Assembly (NCBI GenBank): GCA_900314765.1
Contig: OMWN01000028.1
Coordinates: forward strand, 1-64,000
Direction: 5' to 3'
Length of the DNA stretch: 64,000 nucleotides
Origin: an uncultured Selenomonadales bacterium
GTDB taxonomy: Bacteria > Bacillota > Negativicutes > Selenomonadales > Selenomonadaceae
Shown here: in pieces, positions 44,795 through 58,223 of the stretch
How the letters are laid out: the number at the start of each line of letters is the position of its first letter
Numbering within the stretch: the stretch's first letter is position 1
The notes under the pieces: model-generated
What the model was told of the DNA's origin: nothing
The model's input: the letters and a program-made list of their open reading frames with translations, nothing else
Database searches by the model: none
Program-made: the position numbers and the translations under genes

Positions 44795-44823
44795 ATTCTA
44801 CAATAACGAGCAGTCTTCGTCAA
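44795..44823 (-). promoter_or_regulatory. Promoter of tmRNA
   Basis: On the minus strand TTGACG (44818-44823) and TAGAAT (44795-44800, preceded by TG) are 17 bases apart, about 38 bases before the mature 5' end. Confidence 0.75.
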
Positions 44824-44892
44824 GGTCATCGCTGAACCATGAGTTCAAAACAAAATCACACGCCACACGCACTAATGCCTCATCATTGTCTA

Positions 44893-44921
44893 TTGACTGA
44901 AAATAAAACGGTCGATAAAAT
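44893..44921 (+). promoter_or_regulatory. Promoter of the HTH-SGNH gene pair
   Basis: TTGACT (44893-44898) and TAAAAT (44916-44921) are 17 bases apart. AGAGAGG at about 44951-44957 then precedes the first gene. Confidence 0.65.
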
Positions 44922-44969
44922 AATAATGAAACTTTTATCAATTCAAAACCAGAGAGGTCTTTTACATTG

Positions 44970-45212
44970 ATGAACCGCGTAACACAATACAGGATACAGG
45001 CGGGCTGGTCGCCTAATGAGCTCTCGAGCATTTTCAAGGTGCCGGCGGGCATCGTGAACAAATGGGAGCACGGCGAGCTCGAACCGCCCGCGTGGATAGA
45101 GGAGCGCATTCGCGCGAAGATGATGGAGGAACAGAAAAAACGATTCTCGAAGAAAAAGCGTCGCCCAAATCCTTTGACGAGCGGCGACCCGACGCGCAGG
45201 TGGCATCCATGA
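44970..45212 (+). CDS. Small HTH (XRE-like) protein
   Basis: An 80-residue basic protein. Residues about 5-45 look like a Cro/C1-type helix-turn-helix (YRIQAGWSPNELSSIFKV, then IVNKWEHGELEPP), followed by a highly charged tail (KKRFSKKKRRP). The start may be ATG 44970 or the TTG directly before it. Its stop overlaps the ATG of the secreted SGNH hydrolase (ATGA). It may regulate that gene, or be a DNA-binding remnant kept for translational coupling. No close family is recognised. Confidence 0.65.
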   Translation: MNRVTQYRIQAGWSPNELSSIFKVPAGIVNKWEHGELEPPAWIEERIRAKMMEEQKKRFSKKKRRPNPLTSGDPTRRWHP

Positions 45213-46636
45213 ATCATTCACGTATTTCTTTCAATGAAAAAATTGCGCGTCTCACGAAAAAAGTGATGGGACTCGTCACGGCATCGCTCATATCATTTTC
45301 ATGCACGCCATCTTTAGCGCAGGCAAATGAATCGAGCGCGGCGAAGACGACCGAGGTGGCGGAGTTCACTGACCCCGCACCGACAAATCTCACGATGACG
45401 ACAGCAGACGCGCCGCTATCGCTCTCGCCCATCATTCGATGGAGCAAGGACACGAACGCCGTCTCATACGAGCTCGAGCTCTTCAGCAAAAAGCCGAAGA
45501 AAATTTCGCGCGAGAACGCGAGCAAAAAAGCCATCTATCGCACGAGCGACATATACGCAAATGCAGTCAACATCCCGATTGACGAAATCGTCGGCGAAAA
45601 CGTGACACGTCAGCCGCTGTGGTGGCGCGTGCGCGCAAAAAATCTCGCGGGCGAGCCCATCAGCCCATTCAGCGACCTCGCGCCGCTATACACGAATGCG
45701 GAGCTGCCGAGGACGAATGCGCCCGTGCCGAACGAGATGCCCGAGGACGAGCTCGGCGCGCGTCTCCTCTACCCAGTGTACAGCTGGGTGCGGCCACACG
45801 ATGCGGCGGGCTTTACGATAGAGCTATACGACACGGACCCCGACACGACCGATGACGCCGTGCCCATCGACACATTCACGTCGCCGATTGCCGAGTTCTA
45901 CGACCCGTCGCCGCGCCTCTCCGAAGAGCCATTCTACTGGCGCGTGCGCTCGACCGATGAAAACGGCGCACCGATTGGCGAGTGGTCGAGCGTGTCGTCA
46001 TTCACGACGTCGCCGAGCGAGCAATGGGACATCGGCGTCATGGGCGACAGCATCAGCCACGGCGGCGGCCATCTCTCGTATGGCCCCGAGGACCTCGAGT
46101 TCAGCTGGCTTCACTATCTCGATTTCCCCGCAATCAACCTGTCGCAGAGCGGCAACGTGACAGCTGACCTCGTTGAACGTTTCGAGCGCGACGTGCTGCC
46201 ATTCCGCCCGCACTATCTCATCATCATGGCGGGCTCAAACGACCTGCGTTCCGATGAATTCACAACGGCTGAGGCCATAGACAACATAAAGGCGCTGACG
46301 ATAAAATGCATCGCTCGCGGCATCAGCCCGATTTTTCTGACGTTGCCGCCCGTCAACGCCGCATCGATTCGGCGCGCGTTCGACGAGCCAACGGACCCCG
46401 ATTGGCAGAGAAAATTCGCGGAATACAATGATTTCCTGCGCACGCTGCCGCACATAGACGTCGCGAGCTCGTTTGAGGCGTACAGCCTCGACGATGGCAG
46501 CCTGCCTGAATGGATGGGACTCGACGGGCTCCATGAGGACGTCATCGGCAAGCAGCTCATCGCTGCTCGCGTCAACGCCGATTGGGACAGGGCCGCTGCC
46601 GAGGCTGACAAAATCAAGCTTGAAATAAGGCCATAA
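45209..46636 (+). CDS. Secreted SGNH/GDSL hydrolase with Fn3-like domains
   Basis: A 475-residue exported protein. A signal peptide with a longish N-region ends near SCTPSLAQA (about 33). Two Fn3-like domains follow (about 50-150, SPIIRWSKDTNAVSYELEL...; about 175-270, PVYSWVRPHDAAGFTIELY... FYWRVRSTDENG). The catalytic SGNH domain covers about 275-475: GDSISHGGG (Ser), LSQSGNV (Gly), MAGSNDLR (Asn), and DGLHEDVIG (Asp and His). Enzymes of this class remove acyl groups from glycans, peptidoglycan or lipids. In a diderm host it probably acts in the periplasm or on the surface. Coupled to the HTH gene by an ATGA overlap. Confidence 0.82.
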   Translation: MNHSRISFNEKIARLTKKVMGLVTASLISFSCTPSLAQANESSAAKTTEVAEFTDPAPTNLTMTTADAPLSLSPIIRWSKDTNAVSYELELFSKKPKKISRENASKKAIYRTSDIYANAVNIPIDEIVGENVTRQPLWWRVRAKNLAGEPISPFSDLAPLYTNAELPRTNAPVPNEMPEDELGARLLYPVYSWVRPHDAAGFTIELYDTDPDTTDDAVPIDTFTSPIAEFYDPSPRLSEEPFYWRVRSTDENGAPIGEWSSVSSFTTSPSEQWDIGVMGDSISHGGGHLSYGPEDLEFSWLHYLDFPAINLSQSGNVTADLVERFERDVLPFRPHYLIIMAGSNDLRSDEFTTAEAIDNIKALTIKCIARGISPIFLTLPPVNAASIRRAFDEPTDPDWQRKFAEYNDFLRTLPHIDVASSFEAYSLDDGSLPEWMGLDGLHEDVIGKQLIAARVNADWDRAAAEADKIKLEIRP

Positions 46637-46738
46637 GATGATATAATCACCTATAAACAGGGATTATCGTGATGATATTTGAAAACTTAAGGAAATATCT
46701 TATATCATGAGTTCGTAAAATTATAGAGAACGTAACTC

Positions 46739-46879
46739 GGCGACGCCAGTCCTCATCCACTGCGCAATTTCAACAGGCTCTACCACTGGCTTCCTCGCGG
46801 CAAAAGCGAAAACACGCCGCTTCGGAGCCAGCTTAAGAGCCTGTAGGAAATTGCTAAGCTACTTCAGACTGGCATCGCC
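46739..46879. repeat. Long-hairpin element, copy 2
   Basis: A 141-bp copy, in the opposite orientation, of the element at 37528-37669, with the same nested stems. The outer stem reads GGCGACGCCAGT/ACTGGCATCGCC; relative to copy 1 a T-A pair has become C-G, so the stem is kept. It lies between the SGNH gene and the flavodiiron gene. The rest of 46637-46925 is AT-rich. Confidence 0.8.
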
Positions 46880-46925
46880 TCGAGAATATTTACAAATTCA
46901 TATAAATATGAAAGGGGACATGAAT

Positions 46926-48092
46926 ATGAAGGCTGTTCAAATCAAGCCCAACATCTACTGGGTAGGCGCCATAGACTGGTCGATGAGGACGTTTCACGGC
47001 TACTCGACGGGCCGCGGCTCATCGTACAACGCGTATCTCATCATCGATGACAAGGTGACGCTCATCGACACGGTGAAGGCGCCGTTCTACGAGGAAATGC
47101 TCGCGCGCATCTCGTCCGTCATTGACCCCGCGAAAATCGACGTCATCGTCTCGAACCACGTGGAGCCCGACCACTCGGGAAGCCTCGCGCTCCTCTGCCA
47201 TCACGCCGCGACGCACGCGACCGTCGTCACGAGCAATCCGCAGGGGCTCAAGGGGCTCACTGCGAGATATGGCAATCTCAATTATCAGCCTGTAAAATCG
47301 GGCGAGGAAATCAGCATCGGCAAGCGCACGCTCAAATTCGTTGCGACACCGATGCTCCATTGGCCGGACAGCATGGTCACGTATTGCCCAGAGGAAAAGA
47401 TTCTTTTCTCGAACGACGCATTCGGCCAGCACCTCGCCGCGAACAAGAGATTTGACGACGAGAATGATCTCCACGTCATCATGGAGGAAGCGCGCAAATA
47501 TTACGCGAACATCCTCATGCTCTACGGCAAGCAGGCACAAGGTGCGCTCAAGGCGCTGTCGTCGCTCGACATCGAGATGATAGCCGTCGGCCACGGCATC
47601 ATCTGGCGCAAGCACATCCTCGACATCCTCGCCGCGTACGAGAAATGGAGCGAGGGCGAGGTCGATGACACAAAGGCCGTCGTCGCGTTCGACACGATGT
47701 GGGGCTCGACCGAGAAGCTCGCGCGTGAAATCACGGATGCGTTCACCGAGCGCGGCATAAAAGTCTCGTATTTCGACCTCAGATGCGACCACATCTCGGA
47801 TGTCGTGACGGCCGTGCTCACGAGCAAATACGTCGCCATCGGCTCGCCGACAATCAATAATCAGATGATGCCGCCCGTGGCCGCGCTGCTCTGCTATCTC
47901 AAAGGCTTCAAGCCAACAGGCAGGAAAGCCATCGCGTTCGGCTCGTACGGCTGGGGCGGCCAGAGCGTGAAGCTCGTCGAGGACGAACTCAAAGCGGCGG
48001 GATTTGAAATCGCGGCGGACATGATACGCGTCGCAAACGTCCCGACTCAGGCCGACCTTGACGACGTAAGAGAAAAAATAAAAGCGATGTAA
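46926..48092 (+). CDS. Flavodiiron protein (A-type flavoprotein, O2/NO reductase)
   Basis: A 388-residue cytoplasmic enzyme that reduces O2 to water, or NO to N2O, in anaerobes. The N-terminal beta-lactamase-like domain has the di-iron ligands in NHVEPDHSG (about 80-88), HWPDS (about 147), NDAFGQH (about 165) and GHGIIWR (about 225). The C-terminal flavodoxin domain (about 255-385) binds FMN, with DTMWGSTEKLA, GSPTINN and SYGWGGQS. Start ATG 46926 with AAAGGGG 8 bases upstream. Together with bacteriohemerythrin it forms an oxygen-defence theme. Confidence 0.95.
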   Translation: MKAVQIKPNIYWVGAIDWSMRTFHGYSTGRGSSYNAYLIIDDKVTLIDTVKAPFYEEMLARISSVIDPAKIDVIVSNHVEPDHSGSLALLCHHAATHATVVTSNPQGLKGLTARYGNLNYQPVKSGEEISIGKRTLKFVATPMLHWPDSMVTYCPEEKILFSNDAFGQHLAANKRFDDENDLHVIMEEARKYYANILMLYGKQAQGALKALSSLDIEMIAVGHGIIWRKHILDILAAYEKWSEGEVDDTKAVVAFDTMWGSTEKLAREITDAFTERGIKVSYFDLRCDHISDVVTAVLTSKYVAIGSPTINNQMMPPVAALLCYLKGFKPTGRKAIAFGSYGWGGQSVKLVEDELKAAGFEIAADMIRVANVPTQADLDDVREKIKAM

Positions 48093-48124
48093 ATTGTAAG
48101 CAATTTACATTAAATCACAAAAAT

Positions 48125-48175
48125 AGGCTGCTATTGATAAGCAATGTTTCCGCTTATCATAGCAGCCTTTTCTGT
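48125..48175 (+). terminator. Terminator of the flavodiiron gene
   Basis: AGGCTGCTAT plus GATAAGC pairs with GCTTATC plus ATAGCAGCCT, a stem of about 17 bp, followed by TTTTCTGTTTC. Confidence 0.85.
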
Positions 48176-48240
48176 TTCATGAGAATAATTTGCGATTTTG
48201 GCAATATTTCCCCACAGCACGAATATAAATTTTTACAAAA

Positions 48241-48287
48241 GAAAACCACCGCAAACCGAATTTTTCGATTCACGGTGGTTTTTTTCT
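48241..48287 (-). terminator. Terminator of rpoBC
   Basis: AAAACCACCG (48242-48251) pairs with CGGTGGTTTT, with A/T runs on both sides, about 155 bases beyond the rpoC stop. It may act in both directions. Confidence 0.7.
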
Positions 48288-48330
48288 CTTGCTTATATTG
48301 CTATGGAAATCTCACGTCTGCTGCTTTACA

Positions 48331-48379
48331 ACCCTCTCCGCCTCGCATTCGCTCGGCACCTCCCCCATTGGGGGAGGCT
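48331..48379. repeat. Half copy of the ACCCTCTCCG repeat (copy D)
   Basis: Only the left end is present: ACCCTCTCCGCC, CGCATTCGCTCGGCA and the CTCCCCCATTGGGGGAG hairpin, nearly identical to the left end of copy A at 13557. The other end is missing. With two terminators this accounts for most of the gap 48093-48439. Confidence 0.75.
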
Positions 48380-48439
48380 CGGGTATGTTTGAGGGATTTT
48401 CGTTTATCGTGGCATCGTTAAGGCGTGACAATTTTACGC

Positions 48440-51400
48440 TTATGCCTTCACTGGCTCATCTTTCGTTTCAGTCTCAGCCTCTGCCGATTCTTCAGCGATT
48501 TCGGCGAACTTGCCTTTCGCGTCCGGATCGACGACGTTGATATTGCGATAGCGCCCCATGCCTGTGCCGGCTGGGATGAGCTTGCCGATGATGACATTTT
48601 CCTTGAGACCAATCAGCGGATCGACCTTGCCCTTGATTGCGGCATCGGTCAGCACGCGCGTCGTCTCTTGGAACGACGCTGCCGAGAGGAAGGAATCCGT
48701 AGCGAGCGATGCCTTCGTGATGCCGAGCAGTATCGGCTTTGCAACTGCCGGCTCCTTCATCGCCTCTATGACCTTCGCGTTCGCGGCCTCGAAAGAGTTG
48801 ATGTCGACGAACTCGCCTGGCAGGAAATCCGTGTCGCCCGACTCCTCAATCTTGACCTTGTGAAGCATCTGGCGAACCATGACTTCAAGGTGCTTGTCGT
48901 TGATTTCAACACCCTGTGACTTGTAGACCTTTTGGACTTCGCGGACGATGTAGTTCTGCGTCTCGCGCAGGCCATTGATGCGCAGAATATCATGCGGGTT
49001 GATGGAGCCCTCCGTAATCCTGTCGCCGGCCTCTATATGAGCGCCGTCGATGACGGTCTTCACCATGCGAGCGCCGTACGGCACGGAGTACTCGCGAGCT
49101 TCGCCCTCATCCGGCGTTATGACGACGCGGCGCATGCCGTTCTCGTTGAATATGGACACAGTGCCCGCAATCTCGGAGACGATAGCGTGATGCTTCGGCT
49201 TTCTGGCCTCGAAAAGCTCCTCGACGCGCGGCAGACCAGACGTGATGTCGCCGCCTGCGACGCCGCCCGAGTGGAACGTACGCATCGTGAGCTGAGTGCC
49301 CGGCTCGCCGATGGACTGAGCTGCGATGATGCCGACTGCCTCGCCGACATCGACTTCCGTCGCATTTGCGAGGTCACGGCCATAGCACTTGACGCAGACG
49401 CCATACTGCGATTTGCACGTGAGGACGGAGCGAACTTTGACCTTCTCGCGCACGGCGCAAATCTTGTCTGCGAGATCATCATCAATCATCTGATTGAGCG
49501 AAGCTATCTTCTCATTCGTCTCTGGATCGTAGACATCCTCGGCGAGATTGCGGCCGACGATGCGGTCCTTCAAAGGCTCGAGGACGCTGTTGCCCTCGCG
49601 AATGGCCTCCATCTCGACGCCGCGAACATTGTTGTTGCGGACTTTTATGACAGGCGCATTGCTGTCGAGCACTGCCTCAGCGAGTTCCTCTGTCAGCATC
49701 GTGTCCGCTGGGACGATGATGTTGCCACCATCGTCGACGACGGCGTCTGTCGACTGCCTGCCGACCATCTCGCGCACGATGGTGCTCTTTATTTTCGTGC
49801 GCTCTTCCTCCGTCGGCGCACCGAGCTGCACCGTCTCGGAAATCATCGCGTTGCTGATGACAGCCTCGCTGAGCGCGAGCGAGCCACGCACGGTAACTTC
49901 CGGCAAATTGTATTCGCCCATGAGGTCGAGGTCAGACTCGTTGAGCACCGTGTCGTGCGGCAACAGGAGCTCGCCCGTGCTCGGGTCATTCACGTCAGCA
50001 CCGAGCACGCGGCCAACGAGGAGACCCTTCAAAATATTGACGGCATCCTTCGACGACGCGGCATAGCGAGCGCGCGCCCTCATGAGATTTATCGTGACAA
50101 CATCGCAGTCGTCCTCGCGCACGATGACATCCTGCGCGACATCGACGAGGCGGCGCGTGAGGTAGCCCGAGTCCGCCGTACGAAGGGCGGTATCAGCGAG
50201 GCCTTTGCGGGCACCGTGCGATGAAATGAAGTAATCGGAAACGGTGAGTCCTTCACGGAAATTCGCCGTGATAGGAACGTCGATTGTCTTGCCCGACGGG
50301 TCAGCCATGAGGCCGCGCATGCCGGCGAGCTGACGCATCTGCTGTCTGTTGCCTCGAGCGCCGGAGTCAGCCATCATGAATATCGGGTTGAACGGATCCA
50401 TGTTTTCCATCATGGCGTCGCCGACGTCGTCCGTCGTCTTCGACCAGAGCTCGACGACACGCTGATAGCGCTCTTCCTCCGTCACAAGACCACGGTTGAA
50501 TTTTTTCTCTATCTTATCGACTTTCTTCTTCGTCTCGTCGATGATTTCCCATTTGTTTGGCGGCACGATGACGTCGGAGACAGCTATCGAGATGCCCGCG
50601 AGGCAAGCGTAGTGATAGCCAAGGTTTTTGACGTTGTCGATGACGATGGCCGTCTTGCCCGCGCCGAAATGCTTGAAGCAGTTTGCGACGAGCTTGCCCA
50701 TCTCCTTCTTGTCGATGCGGATGCCGTACTCCCACTGTCCCGTCTCTTTGTCCTTGCGGAAATAGCGAATCTCTGGCGGCAGCACTTCGTTGAAAATCAT
50801 GCGGCCAAGAGACGTCTTGACCATGCCGTAGCCCTCGATGCGCGTCTGTATCTCCGCCTGCAGGTCGAGCGCGTGATGCTCGTGCGCGATGAGTCCCTCG
50901 GCAATGTCCGTGATGAACTTGCCTTCGCCTGTCGCGCCTGGGCGCAAAATCGTGAGGTAGTACGAGCCGAGTATCATGTCCTGCGTCGGCACGATGATTG
51001 GCTTGCCATCCTTCGGCGCGAGGATGTGGTTCGCGGCGAGCATGAGGATGCGCGCCTCGGCCTGTGCCTCGACGGAGAGCGGCAGATGGATAGCCATCTG
51101 GTCGCCATCGAAGTCAGCGTTGTACGCCGTGCAGGCGAGCGGATGGAGCTTCAGCGCGCGGCCCTCTGTGAGCACCGGCTCGAATGCCTGTATGCCGAGA
51201 CGGTGAAGCGTCGGCGCGCGGTTGAGGAGCACTGGATGCTCTTTTATGACTTCCTCGAGGACATCCCAGACTTCCGGCTTCAGACGCTCGACCATGCGCT
51301 TCGCGGCTTTTATGTTGCCCGCGACGTTGCTGTTGACGAGTTTCTTCATGACGAACGGCTTGAAGAGCTCGAGCGCCATTTCCTTCGGCACGCCGCACTG

Positions 51401-52459
51401 ATGAAGCTTCAGCTCTGGTCCGACAACGATGACGGAGCGGCCGGAGTAGTCAACGCGCTTGCCGAGAAGATTCTGACGGAAGCGGCCCTGCTTGCCTTTC
51501 AGCATGTCGGAGAGCGACTTCAGTGGCCTGTTGCCCGGGCCCGTGACAGGGCGACCACGACGGCCATTGTCTATGAGCGCATCGACGGCCTCCTGCAGCA
51601 TGCGTTTCTCATTTCTGACGATGATGTCAGGCGCACCGAGGTCGAGGAGCCTCTTGAGTCGATTATTTCTGTTGATGACGCGGCGATAGAGGTCATTGAG
51701 GTCGCTCGTCGCGAAGCGGCCGCCGTCGAGCTGAACCATTGGACGAAGCTCCGGCGGAATGACCGGCACGACATCGAGAACCATCCACGATGGCTGATTG
51801 CCGGATTTTCTGAATGCCTCGACGACCTCAAGGCGACGAATCGCGCGGATGCGTTTCTGGCCGCTGACCGTCGCGAGCTCACCTCTGAGCTCCTCGCTCA
51901 TCTCGTCGAGGTCGAGCTCCATCAAAAGCTCCTTTATGGCCTCGGCGCCCATGCCCACTCTGAATTTGCTGCCGTATTTCTCGCGGTACTCATGGTACTC
52001 GCTCTCGGACAGAAGCTGCTTTTTGATGAGCGGCGTGTCCGCCGGGTCGAGCACGATGTACGACGCGAAGTAGAGGACTTTCTCAAGTGAGCGCGGGGAA
52101 ACGTCGAGAATGAGTCCCATGCGGCTCGGGATGCCCTTGAAATACCATATGTGAGACACCGGCGCAGCGAGCTCAATATGTCCCATGCGCTCGCGGCGAA
52201 CCTTCGAGCGCGTGACCTCGACACCGCAGCGGTCGCAGATGATGCCCTTGTAGCGTATGCGCTTGTATTTGCCGCAGTGGCACTCCCAGTCGCGCGTAGG
52301 GCCAAATATGCGCTCGCAGAAAAGGCCATCACGCTCTGGCTTCAGAGTACGATAATTTATCGTCTCCGGCTTTTTTACTTCGCCATAGGACCACTCGCGG
52401 ATTTTGTCTGGCGACGCCAGTCCAATGCGCATTGAATCAAAATTATTTACATCGAGCAA
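48440..52459 (-). CDS. rpoC: RNA polymerase beta' subunit
   Basis: Catalytic subunit of RNA polymerase, 1339 residues. The N-terminus [22 protein letters not shown] and the zinc site [20 protein letters not shown] (about 60-80) are typical of Firmicutes. The active-site [12 protein letters not shown] lies at about 450, and the second zinc site [11 protein letters not shown] at about 1010. The start is TTG 52459, supported by GGGAG 10 bases upstream and by the conserved N-terminus. It follows rpoB by 18 bases. Confidence 0.98.
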   Translation of the reverse strand: MLDVNNFDSMRIGLASPDKIREWSYGEVKKPETINYRTLKPERDGLFCERIFGPTRDWECHCGKYKRIRYKGIICDRCGVEVTRSKVRRERMGHIELAAPVSHIWYFKGIPSRMGLILDVSPRSLEKVLYFASYIVLDPADTPLIKKQLLSESEYHEYREKYGSKFRVGMGAEAIKELLMELDLDEMSEELRGELATVSGQKRIRAIRRLEVVEAFRKSGNQPSWMVLDVVPVIPPELRPMVQLDGGRFATSDLNDLYRRVINRNNRLKRLLDLGAPDIIVRNEKRMLQEAVDALIDNGRRGRPVTGPGNRPLKSLSDMLKGKQGRFRQNLLGKRVDYSGRSVIVVGPELKLHQCGVPKEMALELFKPFVMKKLVNSNVAGNIKAAKRMVERLKPEVWDVLEEVIKEHPVLLNRAPTLHRLGIQAFEPVLTEGRALKLHPLACTAYNADFDGDQMAIHLPLSVEAQAEARILMLAANHILAPKDGKPIIVPTQDMILGSYYLTILRPGATGEGKFITDIAEGLIAHEHHALDLQAEIQTRIEGYGMVKTSLGRMIFNEVLPPEIRYFRKDKETGQWEYGIRIDKKEMGKLVANCFKHFGAGKTAIVIDNVKNLGYHYACLAGISIAVSDVIVPPNKWEIIDETKKKVDKIEKKFNRGLVTEEERYQRVVELWSKTTDDVGDAMMENMDPFNPIFMMADSGARGNRQQMRQLAGMRGLMADPSGKTIDVPITANFREGLTVSDYFISSHGARKGLADTALRTADSGYLTRRLVDVAQDVIVREDDCDVVTINLMRARARYAASSKDAVNILKGLLVGRVLGADVNDPSTGELLLPHDTVLNESDLDLMGEYNLPEVTVRGSLALSEAVISNAMISETVQLGAPTEEERTKIKSTIVREMVGRQSTDAVVDDGGNIIVPADTMLTEELAEAVLDSNAPVIKVRNNNVRGVEMEAIREGNSVLEPLKDRIVGRNLAEDVYDPETNEKIASLNQMIDDDLADKICAVREKVKVRSVLTCKSQYGVCVKCYGRDLANATEVDVGEAVGIIAAQSIGEPGTQLTMRTFHSGGVAGGDITSGLPRVEELFEARKPKHHAIVSEIAGTVSIFNENGMRRVVITPDEGEAREYSVPYGARMVKTVIDGAHIEAGDRITEGSINPHDILRINGLRETQNYIVREVQKVYKSQGVEINDKHLEVMVRQMLHKVKIEESGDTDFLPGEFVDINSFEAANAKVIEAMKEPAVAKPILLGITKASLATDSFLSAASFQETTRVLTDAAIKGKVDPLIGLKENVIIGKLIPAGTGMGRYRNINVVDPDAKGKFAEIAEESAEAETETKDEPVKA

Positions 52460-52477
52460 GGGGTCACAACTCCCTTC

Positions 52478-56239
<3,762 letters not shown>

Positions 56240-56345
56240 TAAATCCTTCACTCCTTAGCCTTTACTGATTGGGAAATATGATTTCTTTCTATGCTAAACA
56301 GATATATGAACAGCGAAAAAAGCGGAAAAAGCGAAAAACTAACGC

Positions 56346-56384
56346 AAAAAAGGCAAGGCTCAAACCAATATCAAACCTTGCCCC
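56346..56384 (-). terminator. Attenuator-like terminator in the rpoB leader
   Basis: On the minus strand GGCAAGG and CCTTGCC enclose a 17-base loop and are followed by TTTTTT. It lies between the rpoB promoter (56501-56529) and the rpoB start, so rpoBC transcription must pass it. A second hairpin, GCAGA/TCTGC, lies earlier in the leader (about 56457-56485). Confidence 0.65.
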
Positions 56385-56500
56385 TTTCCTTCACTTATTC
56401 CGTCTCATCGCACGATTTTTCATGTCAAATTGATCCACGCGACCACCAAAAACAAGCAGAAGGAGACACTTCCCCCATATCTGCAATTCTGCAATTTGAT

Positions 56501-56529
56501 ATTGTAGCATACAGCAAAGTGCCTGTCAA
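56501..56529 (-). promoter_or_regulatory. Strong promoter of rpoBC
   Basis: On the minus strand a perfect TTGACA (56524-56529) and TACAAT (56501-56506) are 17 bases apart, giving a leader of about 255 bases. Confidence 0.8.
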
Positions 56530-56581
56530 TTATTTATTTTTGATTCAAATTTTATTTGCGGCTACGATTTTGTCATTTGCG

Positions 56582-57361
56582 TCATTTGCCTTGAAATTTT
56601 GGCGCTCTCTTTTCCCTGAACGCGAGCACGCCTTCCTTGAAATCATCCGTGCCGAGGAGCGACGACGATGCGAGGCTCTCAAACGTGAGCGTGTCGTCGA
56701 GGCTCGCTGAATAGTTGTTGACGGCCTTCTTCGTCATCGCGACCGCGAGCGGCGCGACGGACGCGATGCGCTCCGCCACCTTCATGACATTCGTCTCGAG
56801 CTCATCGTCTGGGAATACGTCGTTCACTATGCCGAGCGCCTTTGCCTCAGCCGCAGGCACGGGACGCGCCGTCATCATGAGCTCCTTCGCCTTCGCCATG
56901 CCGACTGTCTTCGCGAGGAAATAAAAGCCGCCGCAGTCCGGCGAGAGGCCGACATTCACGAAGCTCTGTATGAACTTCACGCTCTCGCCCGCGTACGCGA
57001 GATCGCATGAAAGCGCAAGGTTGAAGCCCGCGCCCGCCGCGACGCCGTTCACCATCGCGATGACGGGCTTTTCCATCATGTAAATCATCTTCACCATCAT
57101 GCCGACCTTCACGATGAAGCGTCTACGCTCGTCCGTCGTCGTGAGCGCGTCGAGCGAGCCGAGGTCGCCGCCCGCGGAAAAAGCCCTGCCCGCGCCCGTC
57201 AGCACGATGACGCGGACGCTCGCGTCGTGCTCTGCCTCATGAAGCCTCGCGACGCAGCCCTCGACGAGATCAGCACTCATCGAGTTGAGACTCTTCGGGC
57301 GATTGAGCGTGATGACGGCGACGCTCCCCTTCTTATTATAGAGTACTGCTTCCTCTGCCAT
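56582..57361 (-). CDS. Enoyl-CoA hydratase/isomerase family protein
   Basis: Crotonase-fold enzyme of 259 residues acting on an acyl-CoA. It has ITLNRPKSLNSMS (about 16), the oxyanion-hole strand GRAFSAGGDL (about 57-66), and VNGVAAGAGFNLALSCD (about 100-116). At the catalytic positions the sequence reads NVGLSPDCGGFYFL (about 133), with Asp but no clear Glu pair as in classic hydratases, so an isomerase or other activity is possible. ATG 57361 with AAAGG upstream. No other fatty-acid genes are nearby. It takes the place usually held by rplL before rpoB. Confidence 0.88.
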   Translation of the reverse strand: MAEEAVLYNKKGSVAVITLNRPKSLNSMSADLVEGCVARLHEAEHDASVRVIVLTGAGRAFSAGGDLGSLDALTTTDERRRFIVKVGMMVKMIYMMEKPVIAMVNGVAAGAGFNLALSCDLAYAGESVKFIQSFVNVGLSPDCGGFYFLAKTVGMAKAKELMMTARPVPAAEAKALGIVNDVFPDDELETNVMKVAERIASVAPLAVAMTKKAVNNYSASLDDTLTFESLASSSLLGTDDFKEGVLAFREKRAPKFQGK

Positions 57362-57619
57362 GAAAATCATCCTTTCAAAATTATTTTAATGAACACATTT
57401 AAATCCGTTATAAAATTCGATGGGCTCATATTTTTCTCTGCAACGAAAATCAGTCGCCTCAAATTTTTGCGCGACGCTGAATTTCATTCACAATGATTTA
57501 TATTCGACATCAAAATCGAAAATCCTTTAAAAATTTCGCTTAAGAAATTTCAAAATTTGACGATATACTCTATAGAGGAAAACTCAATGAAGCATCAACA
57601 CCACCAATAAGGAGTGAGC

Positions 57620-58126
57620 ATGATGGCCATCGAAAAAATCTCATCGCTCTCAGCGCTGAACGTCGAGAGCGACAACAAGAAGAAAAAGAACGCCAAAAGC
57701 GGCACGGACTTCAAAGCGCTGCTGGCTGACACGATCGGCAGAAACATAAAGAGCTTCGAGGAGACGGGACTCACGCCGTCGGATCAGCTCGTGAAATCAT
57801 ACGGCGGCGACAACGCACTCGAGGCAAAGCATGAGCTTCAAAGGGAGCACGACGATGACGAGGAAAAGAGCGACGACGCGAAAGGCGCAGCCTCGGGCAC
57901 GGCGTCGAAGAGCGCGGGCATCGAGACGATAAAAAAATATATGCCCGACGGCTCCATACTCGTCGTCACGACGGAGAACGGCAGGACGATAGACCAGTAC
58001 AGAAAAAAGCCGCACATGGTCGAGCGCCCCGACTACTCGCGCCCGATGAAAGTAGAAAACGGCACACTCAAGCCGCAGACAAAACTCGTGCCAAAGCAAA
58101 ACTTGAGCGAACTCTTTGAGATGTAA
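57620..58126 (+). CDS. Uncharacterised hydrophilic 168-residue protein
   Basis: A charged, probably largely disordered cytoplasmic protein with no signal peptide. Residues 15-25 are Lys-rich (NKKKKNAKSG), residues 65-85 acidic (EHDDDEEKSDDAKG), and the C-terminal half holds GIETIKKYMPDGSILVVTTENGRTIDQYRKKPHM, seen in parts as YMPDGSILVVTTENG and IDQYRKKP, the only part that looks folded. AAGGAG at 57609-57614 is 5 bases before ATG 57620 and 8 before the next ATG. I do not recognise the family. It stands alone, facing away from the enoyl-CoA hydratase gene, and is not followed closely by any gene. Confidence 0.7.
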   Translation: MMAIEKISSLSALNVESDNKKKKNAKSGTDFKALLADTIGRNIKSFEETGLTPSDQLVKSYGGDNALEAKHELQREHDDDEEKSDDAKGAASGTASKSAGIETIKKYMPDGSILVVTTENGRTIDQYRKKPHMVERPDYSRPMKVENGTLKPQTKLVPKQNLSELFEM

Positions 58127-58223
58127 GACGAAGTCAAAACAAAAAAGTCGATCGACTACGCAACGCATTATTCTGGAGTGATTAAGCTATCTCTATTGTA
58201 CAAACTTGTGAATCTGTGAAACG

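Noticed and set aside
56252-56500. L10 or Lacto-rpoB leader RNA before rpoB
   Set aside because: No match to the conserved parts I know; only the hairpin and terminator are supported.
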